Below, piece after piece: positions 1-12,400 of a stretch of 64,000 nt of DNA. A program made the translations under genes and the position numbers. The notes beneath the pieces are model-generated. The model was not told the DNA's origin. It made no database searches and saw nothing but the letters and a program-made list of their open reading frames with translations. This stretch comes from Gyrodactylus bullatarudis (Eukaryota > Platyhelminthes > Monogenea > Gyrodactylidea > Gyrodactylidae), in NCBI GenBank assembly GCA_012064415.1, contig SSNU01000114.1, positions 124,001 to 188,000 on the forward strand. Reading direction: 5' to 3'. Position 1 is the stretch's first letter. The number at the start of each line of letters is the position of its first letter.

Positions 1-283
1 GAATAGAGAGCAGGGTCTCTGTTGTTAAATTCTTGCTTTAATGGTGTTTTTTTATTTCCTCCCCTCTATCCAATACAAAATAAATAATTTGCCTCATTAT
101 TTTTTTTTTACACTGTTCAAGTTGTATGCAAAGAACTCGCAAGATAAGTTGTTCATCGGGCATATGCCAATCGAATTTGATTTGGCGCACAATTTTTTTA
201 AACAAAAATTTTTTCTCCTATTTATAAAGGAACAATAATTCTTATGCGTGATGAATCTGAGTAGATTATTCGATTGATTTCAG

Positions 284-1353
284 GAAAATCTTTCATCCAG
301 GTATGGCATCTAATCAAATCTTTGAATCTCAATTTTCAGTATGAACAGTTCAGTTTCAAAACGATCTTCATTCGAAATGTCTTATGGTTCATTAGGATCT
401 TACTCTCAACCAAGTAAATGACCATCATTTTTAGAGTTTTTTATGTAAAATCTCTGATTATTACTCGTTAAAATCAAAGCTAGTCTTTTCTATCTATTCG
501 TTTTTTACGATCGCCTGTACTTATTTAACAAGTATTCTCTGGTAAAAGGGCTAAATTTAATTAAATTCTTACAACGGGAAAAATTCCATGTCCTCTAATT
601 TCTTCCAATATTAGAACTGCAATTTTAGAAAGGAATATTTTAGTCTCCTTTACACTATACAATCAAATAATAACATAATCTCACACCTTTTACAAAACAC
701 CCTCAGGTCTAGACTAAAACATATTTTATATTAAAATATTTATACATGAGACTAGAGACCTACTACAAAATATTACAGCGCTTATTTTATCATCAGTTGT
801 GCTATTAATTCTACTCAAGTAACCTCGACTTCTTCATATTTCTTGAAATCTACGGTTTGTTCGGCTGATTTTTTTTCTACTTCATTCAAACTGGTATAAC
901 AAGAGCGTTTTTTTGAATCTCAAGAGACATATTCCTATCCCGTGAAAGCCCGACGATTTTAGGATTGGGCAAATTCTAAATTTGATCACAATCTTGCCTA
1001 ATTATAATAAATGCGACAATTCTGCATGGTGTTTCTTTACGACAAAAAAAATTATTCAATTAATTATTAAAATCTTTGATAAATTCATAATGGGATTCAA
1101 TATTCATTCAAAGAAATACCATGGTGTATATTCAATTTCACATAATGTCTAGACAATTATTATTTTACCTGAGAATAGAATAGAGTCTCTAAATGACAAC
1201 TTTAACTTCTCTTATCCGATAATAATTTATATTTATTTTCATTAACCAAATTATAGACAAACTTACCAAGATAATTACGTTGATTCTGTATCTGAATTCG
1301 GCTTTGCAACTCAACCTATCCCTCAAGAAGTTGCCAATCTGTTAAGAATCTAG
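284..1353 (+). CDS. 3' end of an unidentified Ser-rich gene (three small exons)
   Basis: Three exons can be joined in one frame: 284-300 (17 nt), 340-413 (74 nt) and about 1271-1353, ending in TAG. The first two have good sites (tttcag/gtatgg and tttcag/gtaaat). Exon 1 leaves two bases that the first base of exon 2 completes, giving a Ser-rich stretch containing SSSMNSSVSKRSSFEM and GSLGSYSQP. The last exon reads NYVDSVSEFGF...QEVANLLRI and stops. Its acceptor (accaag at 1265-1270) is weak; an alternative AG at about 1256 would shift the frame, so the join is tentative. I recognise no family. The 5' part lies outside the window. The 17-nt exon shows that micro-exons occur in this genome outside the large micro-exon gene. 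Confidence 0.4.
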
Positions 1354-4100
1354 ATCAGGATTCACCATGCAAACTTTAGATTCTGTAATAAGAGAATATT
1401 TAGGATTGACATAACTTTTTCTGAGTCCCAAGAAGATTATTCAGTTCCATATGACTCGGAATAATATTTTAAATGCGTGCTGTCTAGAACTTTCTTCAAG
1501 CGTCAATCATTAGAGGAATTAGGATAGATATTTTACATTAAAAAATACTTATTTGTACTTGTAATCTGTCTTTTACTAGTCCTCCTAATAGATTTTAAGA
1601 GTATCCCCTGATACTCTGTATTTATAATGAAAATTTTACTAACAATAAAGTGAAAATAGTAATCTTAGTAATAATTTTTTCTTTCAAAGATAAATGTGTT
1701 GAAAATCTTTTATTAACTCATAAAAAGATGAACTTTTTGAATCCTCGACACTTCCAGCCTGGATAGTTTCTATTTAACAAAGTCAAAGTCTGTGTTTAAA
1801 TTTCTCAAATATTAAATGTTAGAAGAAGATAAAGATTATCTTCTTCTCAAAATTTCTATATTGATTTTGTCTGATTCAAGATATATAGATTGTACATCAA
1901 TATAGATTTGTTTTTTTTTCGCCTATAAGAGTGCCAAATTTTCATCCCATCCGATGACAGTTATCGAAAAACAACAGCAGCATAAACAAGCTACAGATCT
2001 CTTTGAGAGTATAACTTTTATCCATTGGATCTTGTACTGGCTAAGTAGAAATATGAATTTAGATAGGAAGCTAAGCAATCATAGACTCTCTCCATACTAC
2101 TATTAGTTGAGCAGGAATACACTGATGTAGATAAAGAAGGGGGTAGTGGACATCATCTGATAATGATGAATATGTTTCAAGACATCTAATGGAAATGAAA
2201 TATCGTTCCCCTTACTCTCCCAATCTATAGTTCACCTTCATTTTACTTTATTGATCCTGTTTATATGCAAATTAAAAATTGGATCATTCCGAAAACAAAC
2301 CTATATATATATTTTCAATAAACATTATAGAAATGGTCAAGTAACTTCTTCTGAACTCTCTTCAATTTTATCTAATAAACCTTAGTATTCTTATTGGTTC
2401 AGATCAGATGACCTGTTGAAAAATCAAACATGAAAAATCTGAAATTGGCTATTTGCTAAATCAATAATTTATGAAAGTCTTCTTGTCTTTCCGTATAATT
2501 GTTTTGAGTTTCTCCAGAAGATGACCCTATCTTATTAAGAAAATTTACACTGAATTCTTTTTATTGATTTATTACCAGTTTTAGTATCAGTATTGCGTCA
2601 GTCTACATAGGGAGAATGCAGTAAAAATCATAATTTTACTCCCATCTTATTATGCAATCGTCATCATCTTCCGTTATCATCTCTACTCTGTACGGAGATA
2701 AAAGTTGTACTGAACTTATTCTCTATTTACACACTGCAGTTGAGTAGGGGTAAATAGTTTTTATATGTGCTTATAACGGAAATAAAATTGTTTTTCAAAC
2801 TTTACAACAGTAAATAGCCAAACTAGTCTTTTCATACAAAATGAATACTGTTCTATCTCTTGTATGAGCTTATGTTTGAGTTTTGTTTGGCGATAATTCT
2901 CTAGAATCATTTCCTTGGGGAGATATTAAGTAAACAAGAGAAAAAATGCCAAAATAAATAAGAAATATGCAAATTCACTCTTCTCTCTTTTATAATGTAC
3001 GCGGTTCTTATGAGAAACCAATTGTACTAAAGCTGGTTTTCTTCTAGAATTTTTGATTTTCTTGACTAATCACGATCCTAGAAAATATCTTTTGATCACT
3101 CACAAAAGTTTTCAACTCATTCAGCATGAGTCTTCTTCATCAATATCATATTATAGATTTACAATCTAAAATTAATATTACCAATGCAACGAAATAACTT
3201 GAACCAGGTCAATTCGGATAAAATGCATGTATGAGGATTCCTTATTAAGGAATTTTCTTTTTTGCATGAAAGCGGAATTCGCTTTCAAATTGGATGTTCT
3301 CAGATTTTCTAAATCATAAAAAGGATATTAAGAACCATACCGTAATTGTCATATTCGAAAACTAAATTTTAAAATTTTGATGTTCTGGTAAGCCATTTCC
3401 CATTTTCCCTAAAATCGTTAATTTTTCCCAAATTAACTGGATTGTTTCAGGGTGTATTCAGAATATATCTAATATTAAATCTGATTCAAAAAGATCAAAG
3501 CCTGTCCAATAATTCAAATTTTGTTGGTTCTAAACTCATAAGGAAGGTTCGAGAAAACCAGCGTATATTTTAGTGATAAACGTTATATTTCGCCGGGTCT
3601 CTTCAGACTCTACCCCGGTTAACATTTAAATTAGTCCTTTAACAAACCATTTTTTTCCATTACTAGCAATGATCCTAAAGAATTAAATTGTTACACTTTT
3701 TCTTCAACTTTACAGACACATATATTTCACCTCACTCTTATGGGGTTTATCGTCAACGCAAAAGAATCTTCCACAGTTGTATTACAAATTTAAAAGTACC
3801 AAATATGTGTTTTCTTATTTACAGTTTGCTTCACCATATTTTTTTAACAGAAGGCAATAAAAAGTTTAGTCACTTTCTTCTAACTTTACTCTCCCGGCTA
3901 AAATTATAAGGAAATTTGCCTTGACAGTGGTACACAAAATTGTGGACACATTACGTGTTAGATGGAGAAAAAAGACATGATTTTTTTTTAAATTACAACA
4001 CTTAAGTCCTTGATTTGCATGCTTAGACATTAGAAAGTTTGCATAACTAATTTTTTTATTATCCATGATCTATTTTTAGCACAAAATTATATTTTTCATT
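1354..4100. other. No supported gene
   Basis: A+T-rich spacer or intron sequence with no long open frame and no exon chain that I could join. The 5' exons of the GAS2-family gene at 7820 should lie somewhere between here and 7.8 kb, but I could not find them. Confidence 0.4.
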
Positions 4101-4119
4101 GATTCTCATTTTTTCCATC

Positions 4120-4290
4120 AGAGTCTGGAAATTATTATAATGAAGAACAAAAATTGATGAAGCTTACTAATCACTCAGAAATCAAGGTAGATTTAAGATC
4201 AATCTTGAATATTTTTCCCCATCATGAAATAAGATCAAAAATTGATTACTCTTATACGCTTCTCTATCCTGATCTTCATTAGTAATGGAA
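4120..4290 (+). mobile_element. LINE 3'-end fragment (second LINE family)
   Basis: A short frame ending at TAG near 4281 contains KIDYSYTLLYPDLH. This matches the C-terminal tails of the fragments at 34007 (KLDYSKSLLYANLH) and about 43310 (EIDYSISLLYPDLY). It is the extreme 3' end of a non-LTR retrotransposon family different from the full-length copy at 20.7 kb. The body is absent, as expected for 5'-truncated insertions. Confidence 0.55.
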
Positions 4291-4838
4291 ACCAGATTGA
4301 TTTCGTTAAAATTTTTCAGATTTAGCAAACGCCAATTTAAAAGATTTTCATAGACAAGATTACTTTCTCAATTTTGAATATATTACAAACCACCAGATAT
4401 CAGAATTTTATTATATTGTACAAAAATTACCTTTCATTTCGATTTTTTCTATTATTATTCCTTTTTCAATAAAGAATCATTTTCTAACAAAAAAAAAAAA
4501 AAGATTTGAGCCAGTCTTCAAATCAATCTGATAATTCGACTGTTGCTTCAAATTAGAAAGTAACAACTCATGATACAAATGATAAATTCCATATTTACTA
4601 AGAAACATTCAAGGTACAAATTTTATTGCAGATTCAATCTTGAGTCAATAGAGTGTAAAATGTATAATATATTTCTTCTTCTATTTATTCAATGGTTGCA
4701 ACATTTCTTTTTGGCTAGTAGAAAGAATGGTTTTGAACTTTTTTCTTTATAAAGCTATTCTCGATGAATTTGGGAATTCATGATTTTTACAAAAATCTCA
4801 TTTTTTCATCAAGGTATCGAAATTTTTGAAAGATTTTT

Positions 4839-5310
4839 TTAGGTAGGTGATTCAAAATGAACACTTACTGATTTGAGAAAAAAAGTTATCGCTGTATCTT
4901 TCTTAAAATGATCGTTTCCTCTCGTTGACAACTTTCTGATTGTACGTCCTATATAAGAAGATCCGCAGTCACATTGAAACTTATAAATCAATTGAGTATT
5001 CTCTTCGGGTCTCAGTAAATCTTTCTGAATCAAATTGAACAATCTCTCAGTTTTAAAAAAAATTTTCAATTTTATGTTGTTATAATTTTGATCGATGAGA
5101 TTTGTCAACTTTCTCTTTAAATCATTACTAAAACCATCTCATGGATCTTCTCATATAGGACGTACAATCAGAAAGTTGTCAACTAGAGTGAACGATCATC
5201 TTAAGAAAGATACAGCGATAACTAAGCATCTTAGACAGGAAGGGCATGTGGCTTCAGTTTCGAATTTTTCAATTTTATACAAAGTGATGACAGTACAGAC
5301 GTTTGGTTGA
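4839..5310. mobile_element. Head-to-head GIY-YIG fragments of a Penelope-like element
   Basis: The minus strand (about 5108-4850) encodes LIYKFQCDCGSSYIGRT followed by IRKLSTRGNDHFKKDTAIT. The plus strand (about 5140-5310) encodes SHIGRTIRKLSTRVNDH and KKDTAITKHLRQEGH. Both are the GIY-YIG endonuclease region typical of Penelope-like retroelements, in opposite orientation and meeting near 5120. Neither is part of an intact reverse transcriptase. The arrangement is either an inverted duplication of one insertion or two independent truncated insertions. Confidence 0.6.
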
Positions 5311-6248
5311 AGCAGAAATTCTTTATAAATTTATACATTGTGACATATATATGACAATAAAGTTCCAGACTAATGTATTCAAAAGAATTATTCCTATAAC
5401 CTTCAACTACAGTAGGACATGAAGGGTTATGGGTTACTCTGGCGAAATTTCAGATAGAAATCTAGGAGTTTTCTATTTGTGAATTACATTTTTTATTATT
5501 TTGGCAATAATTCATGATTCTCTTCAGAGAAGAATTTATTCCACTTCAAGGTTTCGGTGAAATTTTAAGAACATTTCTATTCTGAACTAAATTTGGACTA
5601 AATATACGAACTTTGATCTGATTTTCGTAAATAATTTTACGATTTGTTTTCATAACCTTAATTTTAATTATTTTAGAAAATAAAATAAATTTTTTATTTC
5701 ATCCTTTATTCTCGTTACACTTGCTATGTAATCGAACGCTTCTTTTTTCTCTCCACTAATTTATGCGTTCAAGAAAATTTTCTTTCATGCAACAGCCAGT
5801 AGTAGCAGTAGCATTTCAAAGTAAAGTTTATTATAAAAAATATTCTTTCTTTAATGCATCTTATCACGTGATTGCGAATCTAGAGGCTTATTATTTCTCA
5901 AAAAGTTAAAAATTTAATTTTGTCAACATGAAAATATTTCTCTAAACATATTTTTTCTTACCTCTTTAGGTGTCGAGACTATTTTTATAAAACCCAACAT
6001 TAAGACATGACTTTAATTCATCAAGAAATCTGCAAAATTCGTTGAGTTACAATGATTTGAAAGGGTTTATCGATATTTGAGTTATATCATTGATATATTT
6101 AAAATTATATCTGCCCATTTCTTATGATTGCATTTAGAGTTTTTGATTCATTGCAACCTTTGTTATTTGGTGTCAATTTATTTGAGAATTGTTTCCTTAG
6201 AAACATCGACGAATGCTTTTTCATCATGAAGAAATAGGGGTAGTAAAC

Positions 6249-6610
6249 CTAATTGTTGACATGAAGATGAGAATTTACTATTCTTACAAAAAACTCAATA
6301 TTTTCTCCGGATTCACAGAAAAAAAATAATTTTTTCAATTTTAAAACGGAATGAGCCAATAAGATGTGGATATTCGAAAAAAAATTTGAGTTCATAAGTT
6401 GAAAAACTGGAAATTCAGTGCATTTTCGAAATTCAAAAAGCGGCGTAATTTTGGTCAGATTGAATTTTTTCGGAATTCGTTCGAATATCCACATCTTATT
6501 AGGTCATTCCGTTTTAGAATTTAGAAAATTTTTTTTCCCTGTGAATCCTGAGATAAATATCGAGTTTTTTGTAAAAATAGTAAATTCTCATCTTCATGTC
6601 AATTAGGTTT
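6249..6610. mobile_element. MITE family A copy 1 (long terminal inverted repeats)
   Basis: The left end (taaacctaattg, then gacatgaagatgagaat) is the near-perfect reverse complement of the right end at about 6570-6610 (attctcatcttcatgtc, aattaggttta). The inverted arms extend inward past a shared ccacatcttatt motif to about 6480, leaving a short centre. No transposase is present. A second copy lies at 20199-20640. Confidence 0.7.
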
Positions 6611-6724
6611 AATTTTAAATTATGCTCAGAACTTATCGTCATCTTTCCTATGCACACTGGCCTGAACTTTTCTAATCATCAAAGAGTGTTTGGAATTTCA
6701 GCATGATTTCCTTCGATACTACAA

Positions 6725-7072
6725 AAGAACACAAAATTTTCGTAAATTCCAAAAGTAGCCCCATTCTAGAAATTTTATCTCAGATTTAGCCCCAAAAATT
6801 TCCAAAATTAACCCCATTATAATTTAGTTCATCGTTCTCAACTGAATTATAAAGATGATAGGTGATAATTACTCATAGAGATGATAAAAAATTATTTTTA
6901 AATTCGTAAACCTATTATCTTTATAATTCAGTTGAGAACGATAAACTGAATTACGATGGGGTTAAATCTGAGATAAATTTTGGGGCTAGTTTTAGGATTA
7001 TTCCCACTTTAGGGCTACTTTTGGAATTTACGAAAATTATGGGGCTACTTCTGAGATTAACCCTAAATTTAA
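6725..7072. repeat. Palindromic repeat family C with GGGGCTA motifs, copy 1
   Basis: The motif 'ggggcta..tttggaatt(t)a' occurs several times in both orientations. A near-perfect inverted pair lies in the middle (ataatttagttcatcgttct and its complement near 6920-6950). The element ends in ggttaatctc/gattaaccctaaat. A shorter copy with the same motif is at 57708-57857 inside a junctophilin intron. It is non-coding, probably a MITE built from internal sub-repeats. Confidence 0.6.
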
Positions 7073-7819
7073 TGAAACCTTGAATAAATTCTTAATTACC
7101 AGTATGACTCTTTAATATTTGGTAGACTTCTCTGAAAAGTACAATATCATAATACACTATTGTGTATTTTTATCAATTAATCAAACTTTTATTTGTCCTA
7201 TAGAGTGTCAAGCTGTACTCTATTGTCATTTAAAAAAATGATCATAAAATATTCTTTATTTCTTGTACATTCCTCTTATATTGCTGGCTTTAGCAGTAAA
7301 AAGTATACCCATAAGAATTATAATTACTACATTTTATTGTTTCAGGTTTTTGATTGTTTTAATTTTAAGTTCTCTCATAAACTAATCAAATGGCTTGCCA
7401 AAATCAAGTTTCCAGTGGTTTCCACAAGATGACTCAACGAGAATTAAAGCTTCCTTTCTTAACTATTTTACAAATTAGAGAGGAATTCCTAATTTCATAG
7501 TTTGCTTACTGTTATTCTTGGCTAGCAACATACCATTGACTTGGTTGCTCATATCTTATTAAATATTTTTTGTAAATAATTTTATTGATTTTATAAACTT
7601 TTCTATCCTAATAATAATCACAAGATTACTCTAAGTATTCCCTATCCAAGTATCTATCCAAGATTGATAAATCCGATAAGAAAATTCTTATCTTTCTGAT
7701 CAAAGAGATTTCTTTTGTCACGTTCAAATAAAATGAGATTATATGAAAATTGCATACAGAATTAAATCCAGATGAAAAACTTTATTTTTCTAAAAAAACT
7801 TTCTTATCAATTATTTCAG

Positions 7820-8366
7820 ATCCTAAGAAATCATGTGATGGTCAGAGTTGGTGGTGGCTGGGACACCCTGAATGATTTTCTCAACAAGCACGATGAATGC
7901 CGGAAGCGTAAGTTTACATTAGTTTTAACTTTTCAAAGTTTTAATAAAATCTTTACTCTCCCAGATAAATCAAGTCCAGCCTCAGAGATTAAACGAGAAA
8001 TGATCACAGAAAAACTATTGAAAGATGGCCCCTATGAGGATTCGTCTGAGGTAAGCCCACCACGAAAGTCCAGATCACGCTCAGTAACAAAGAGTTTTGC
8101 CCTAGAAAAGAAAAGCATAACTCATGCGAATAATCCGAGTTCGGTACGCAATCAGGAGGTAACTTTCTTGAATGATTTTCAACATTTACGTAGTCTTGAT
8201 TAATTCTTTCTCTTTTTAATTCAAGATTACATCTTCGTATCGTCGGTATTCCGAGGTCCGGAAAGCTCCTGTGCCACGCTTTCATAGGAAAACTAGAGAA
8301 AGTCAAGGGGAAACGTCAAAAATCCCTCTGCCAACTAGAATAAGCCTGCCAAAGAAAAGTACATAA
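7820..8366 (+). CDS. GAS2-domain (GAR) protein, 3' three exons, GAS2-like family
   Basis: Exons 7820-7907, 7965-8158 and 8226-8366 join in phase (1, then 0) and end in TAA at 8364. The first exon carries the end of the Gas2-related (GAR) domain: [17 protein letters not shown], then a KHDECRK tail, matching the C-terminal half of GAR domains in GAS2/GAS2-like proteins and spectraplakins, which bind microtubules. The tail is short (about 110 residues), basic and Ser/Pro-rich, with [12 protein letters not shown], and contains TSKIPLP, a match to the SxIP EB1-binding motif used by GAS2-like proteins at microtubule plus ends (established for the family). Splice sites are good (ttatttcag/gtaagt; ctcccag/gtaact; ttcaag). 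The upstream calponin-homology and first GAR exons were not found between 1.4 and 7.8 kb. An AATAAA sits at 8700-8705. Confidence 0.8.
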
Positions 8367-9434
8367 CGCTAATTTCGATAGAGATACAACAGATCATCAT
8401 TAGAATATTTTTTAATCTACATTTCCTGATTCTTTTCATATTTTCTTCAAAAAAACTTTATGCATCGGTGAGGAAGATGGCCAATGGTTGAAAAAACATT
8501 CCAATAATGTATTTTCTTTTTCCAGCCAAAGACTTTGATGGTAAAACAGTTTATAAGAAATGAAACTAAAGAAATTTGCTCATGGCGTCATGTGAATTGC
8601 TTAGATTATAATTATAATTACAGACCATGTCCTCTATACTCTTCTAAATCATCCATGTAAATATATATATTACATTTAAATTATTTTTGTGGACAGATGA
8701 ATAAATATATATATATAACGAACAGATTCACTCCATTTAATCCATTGCTGACCTCAAAATGATAAATTATTTTAATAATCATTCTGTAAAATATTTTCTT
8801 TAGCAGAATATCATTTAGTGACAATCAAATGTTTCATTTAAGGAATTTGGATCAATAAATATTACCAAGAAAACTAAATTACTCTTTTTATTTCTCTATA
8901 TACTCCAAAGTAGCTAGATATAAAATAATATTTTTTCTTCAATTCAAATTAAAATTTTGTAACCTTTCCAAAATAGTTACGTTTATTCCGAATTTGAATT
9001 CTTTTTGGGAAACCGACTTATCATTTAATAGATAATAGAGGTAATCTTCTAATCTATGAGAGATATCGAGCAGACAATTGCATATTTGAAATCTACAGCT
9101 ATTGTTATTTTTTTCCTAACGCCTCAAAAAATAGGAAATAAAAGAAAATTTTCTTTCACTAATTGAGGGGTGAAAAATGTTATTCAATTTATCGCCGGTG
9201 GAACTATGAGACATGATGAGTTGAAATCGGAATTAACTACTATCTACTTTGGTATCAGTAAAATGCCTTTTACCTATAGAAAACTATGACCTCCTACAAT
9301 TTATAATTTAGATAATTCACATACATTTTTTATATTATATACAAAGTAAACATAAGTAATAATAAATTGTTATAAGGGCATATTCACGTATCGATACAGC
9401 TAAAGTTAAAAATGTTCATCAAGGATATCTCTCA
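8367..9434. other. 3' flanks of two convergent genes
   Basis: Convergent intergenic space between the GAS2-like gene (+) and the GATA gene (-). It holds AT microsatellite stretches (8650-8720) and part of a dispersed repeat (about 9070-9130, containing ttgcatatttgaaatctacag) that recurs at about 49075. No gene seen. Confidence 0.5.
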
Positions 9435-12400
9435 TTATCTCTGGTCGTTATTTACAAGTGAACTGCTACTGCTATTACAATAGGGAAATGAGTTTTTAAG
9501 ATTACTCATAAGTAGGTTTGTAGACGGGAATTGACTACCATCACCAAAGTTGTTCGTGTGAACTGAGGAAGATGGCCCACCGCTAAACATGGAGGATATA
9601 TTCTTACTGACTATGGTGTCAAAGTCTGGCTCATTCGAGAGGGTGTTGTTAGAGTTATTACCAGATGAGATTGAATTGTAATAGGAATTGTATAGGTTCG
9701 TCGACCAATTTTCCAATTGATTATTCTTGGCGTATCCTGCATTCGTCTCGTTATTATCACAAAATGTCATCTGCTTCGTCCAGTCGTTGTAATTCTGTTG
9801 TCTGTCGTTAGATGTAGCCTCGTGGAGTACACTGAAATCATTCGGTGAGGCTTGCTTGGCCAGAATATCAGTTGAACTCGATCTCTCAGAATTTCTTTCG
9901 GTCGTATTTGGAAATTGATACAACTCCATAGTTGAAGAGTCTCGGCGCTTTTTTGATTTTCTCTTCCTCGTCTGAATGGCATCCTTGCGCATAGTTACCG
10001 GCCGACATCGCTGTAAATAATATAGAAGAAAAAAGCATTTGATTACAAGGGAGTTATTGATAGTTTGACTTTTCAATCATTTCCTCTTCCATACAGAAAT
10101 ACAGAGAGGGAATCTTGTTTAAATGAATAAAATATGGTTAGATAAGAAACTTTCCCTGATGAATGACAGGTTCAAGTATATTACATAGGTCTAATATTTT
10201 CCTTACTCTATTGCCTTCATGTGGCTCACATCTTGTTTATTTATTAGCCTAAATAATGTTATAATACTAATTCAAAGAGATAGATAAAGACCCATCTTTT
10301 ACTCGTATTATTTTGCTTCATCTTCCTTCTTCTTTTCATAGAGTTTGCTTGGGAGGAAATTTGTAAACAACTACATTAAAATCTCCCACCGAGAATCATA
10401 GCATTCATTTTTATGCAGAAAAAAGGCAAAAAAGTTTATGACTAAATTTAAAGATAAAAAAAATCTTTTGTTTTTCACTTACACCATGTAATTTCTGATA
10501 GAGACCACAGGCATTGCAAACTGGCTGAGCATCAAGATTCCGACGCCATAATGTAGTCTGATTTGTTTCACAATTACTACATATTAATCCGGTCCTCTTG
10601 AAAGGCTGTAAAGGAAAAATAAACAAGCATTTAACTTCTAATAAACAATATGGAAAAATAATTCCCACGGTAATTAGGCCCATATTGTAGGCAGCAGTTT
10701 GCTCAACATTTCGATTGTTATTCTAAGAACTAAAAATGACTCTATCACAGAGGATTGTCAATATTGTTTGTCTTTTTTCTTTCTTGTCAACAGAAGAAAC
10801 TAAAACGGGGAACAAGGTGTGTGTGTGTCCTTAAGAAAACAAGTTAACGAAAAATTAACCCAGCAACCTACAACTTTTGGTAGTAGCAAGGGGCTTGTTG
10901 ACGCTCACTCGCCAGTGCTTTCTGATGGGAGAATCGAAAGAATATATAAATTTCTGTTGTTACAAAGTGACTTGTTCTCATGAAAATTCACCTTCAGAAG
11001 AAACTATCCTTTGTAATTTTTAGAATGAGAATTAAAAAGGGAAGAATTTTAGGATATGTAAATCATAAAATTCTTATCAGGGTCGGTAATTTTTCTTCCC
11101 TTTTTTCCCTACCCATTTATTTTTTTATATCCATGGGGTTTTTTCCTTATCTCTACATCCCCTTTATTTTATTCTTATAGAGTAAACCGTTTCTTTTCTC
11201 TTTAAGCTTTTTATTGGCGGTTTTTCTTCTTCTAATCAAAAGAAACCAATACACTTCACTCTTTTTAACTTATCAAAAGAAAAATCATGGAATAATAATT
11301 TATTAAGTTATTACTTGAATTTAAATCAAAACAACTTCTAATTCTGAATGAGGTAGTTAATGATTTCTCAGAAAACCAAGTCATTTCTGTCCTGGAATAA
11401 TGGCGAATTTTTCCATCATTTAGCCATAAAGAACTCTTTCATTTTTGTAATAATAATAATAATTCAAATTCAACATCAAGATCTATTCTCTAGTGCAAAG
11501 AACTTTTTCATTGGTAGTGCGTGAGTACAACTGATAAGAAAAACCGATTAACTTAACTCATTTTATCTAATGATCACTAAAATCCTAAACTTGAATTAAC
11601 AATCCGGTGTGGCGTAGTGGTATCTCTCTCACCTCTCATTAGGACCCTCTTATTCTCAGTCCTAGGTTGAAAACCTCCCACACCGGGCACATTGAACACT
11701 CTTTCCCTGTCCTATCATTAATCTAATTCTGTATATAAAAAATGTTCGAATTCAAAAAAAAATCAATATATATAAGTCCAATAAAAGCATAATTGAATTA
11801 TAATCAGTATCAGTAATAGGAATAGTTATTACATTTAACCTCAGTAATAATAATTATTATAATTGAAGGAAACCTGTCCTCAAGGTAATAAAATTCTCAA
11901 GGAAATTTTATCTCTATTTCAGATTTGAAACATTACATTTCTTTTCCAACATTTAAATAGCTCTAGGTTATGAATAGAAGAATATACGAGAAATGTTTAT
12001 AAATACACTATCTTCCCATATAGTGTAATTGTATTACAAACACTTTTAGTTTATAGTCTGAAATCTAGTTAGTTATCCATCCATTTTATTCAAATCCTGT
12101 CTCCAGCTCATGGATATGTACGAGAAATACCATCATCATCTTGTAATTTCTTGAACCCTTAAACTTAAATTAGTTTTCCTTGTTACTGTATTGTTCTTTT
12201 ATTTATTTGGAAATTGAAAAAATTAAGAAAAGGCCCTGTCATTATTAATAAGAAATGGTACCTTATAGTAAATATCACCAGAAAGAAATACTGTATTTTA
12301 TGATTTTTGATTATTGCTTTTCATGGGTTTTTATTATATTGTATTTTAGTTGACTAAGCCAATGTATTATTTTTTGCGTTTCAATAAAAAAAGGTCATTA

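Noticed and set aside
7193..7432. Calponin-homology exon for the GAS2-like gene
   Set aside because: The translation lacks any CH-domain motif and is dominated by A+T-driven residues.
8004..8306. Minus-strand 100-codon open frame
   Set aside because: It overlaps the GAS2-like exons, which have domain and splice support; this is an antisense shadow.
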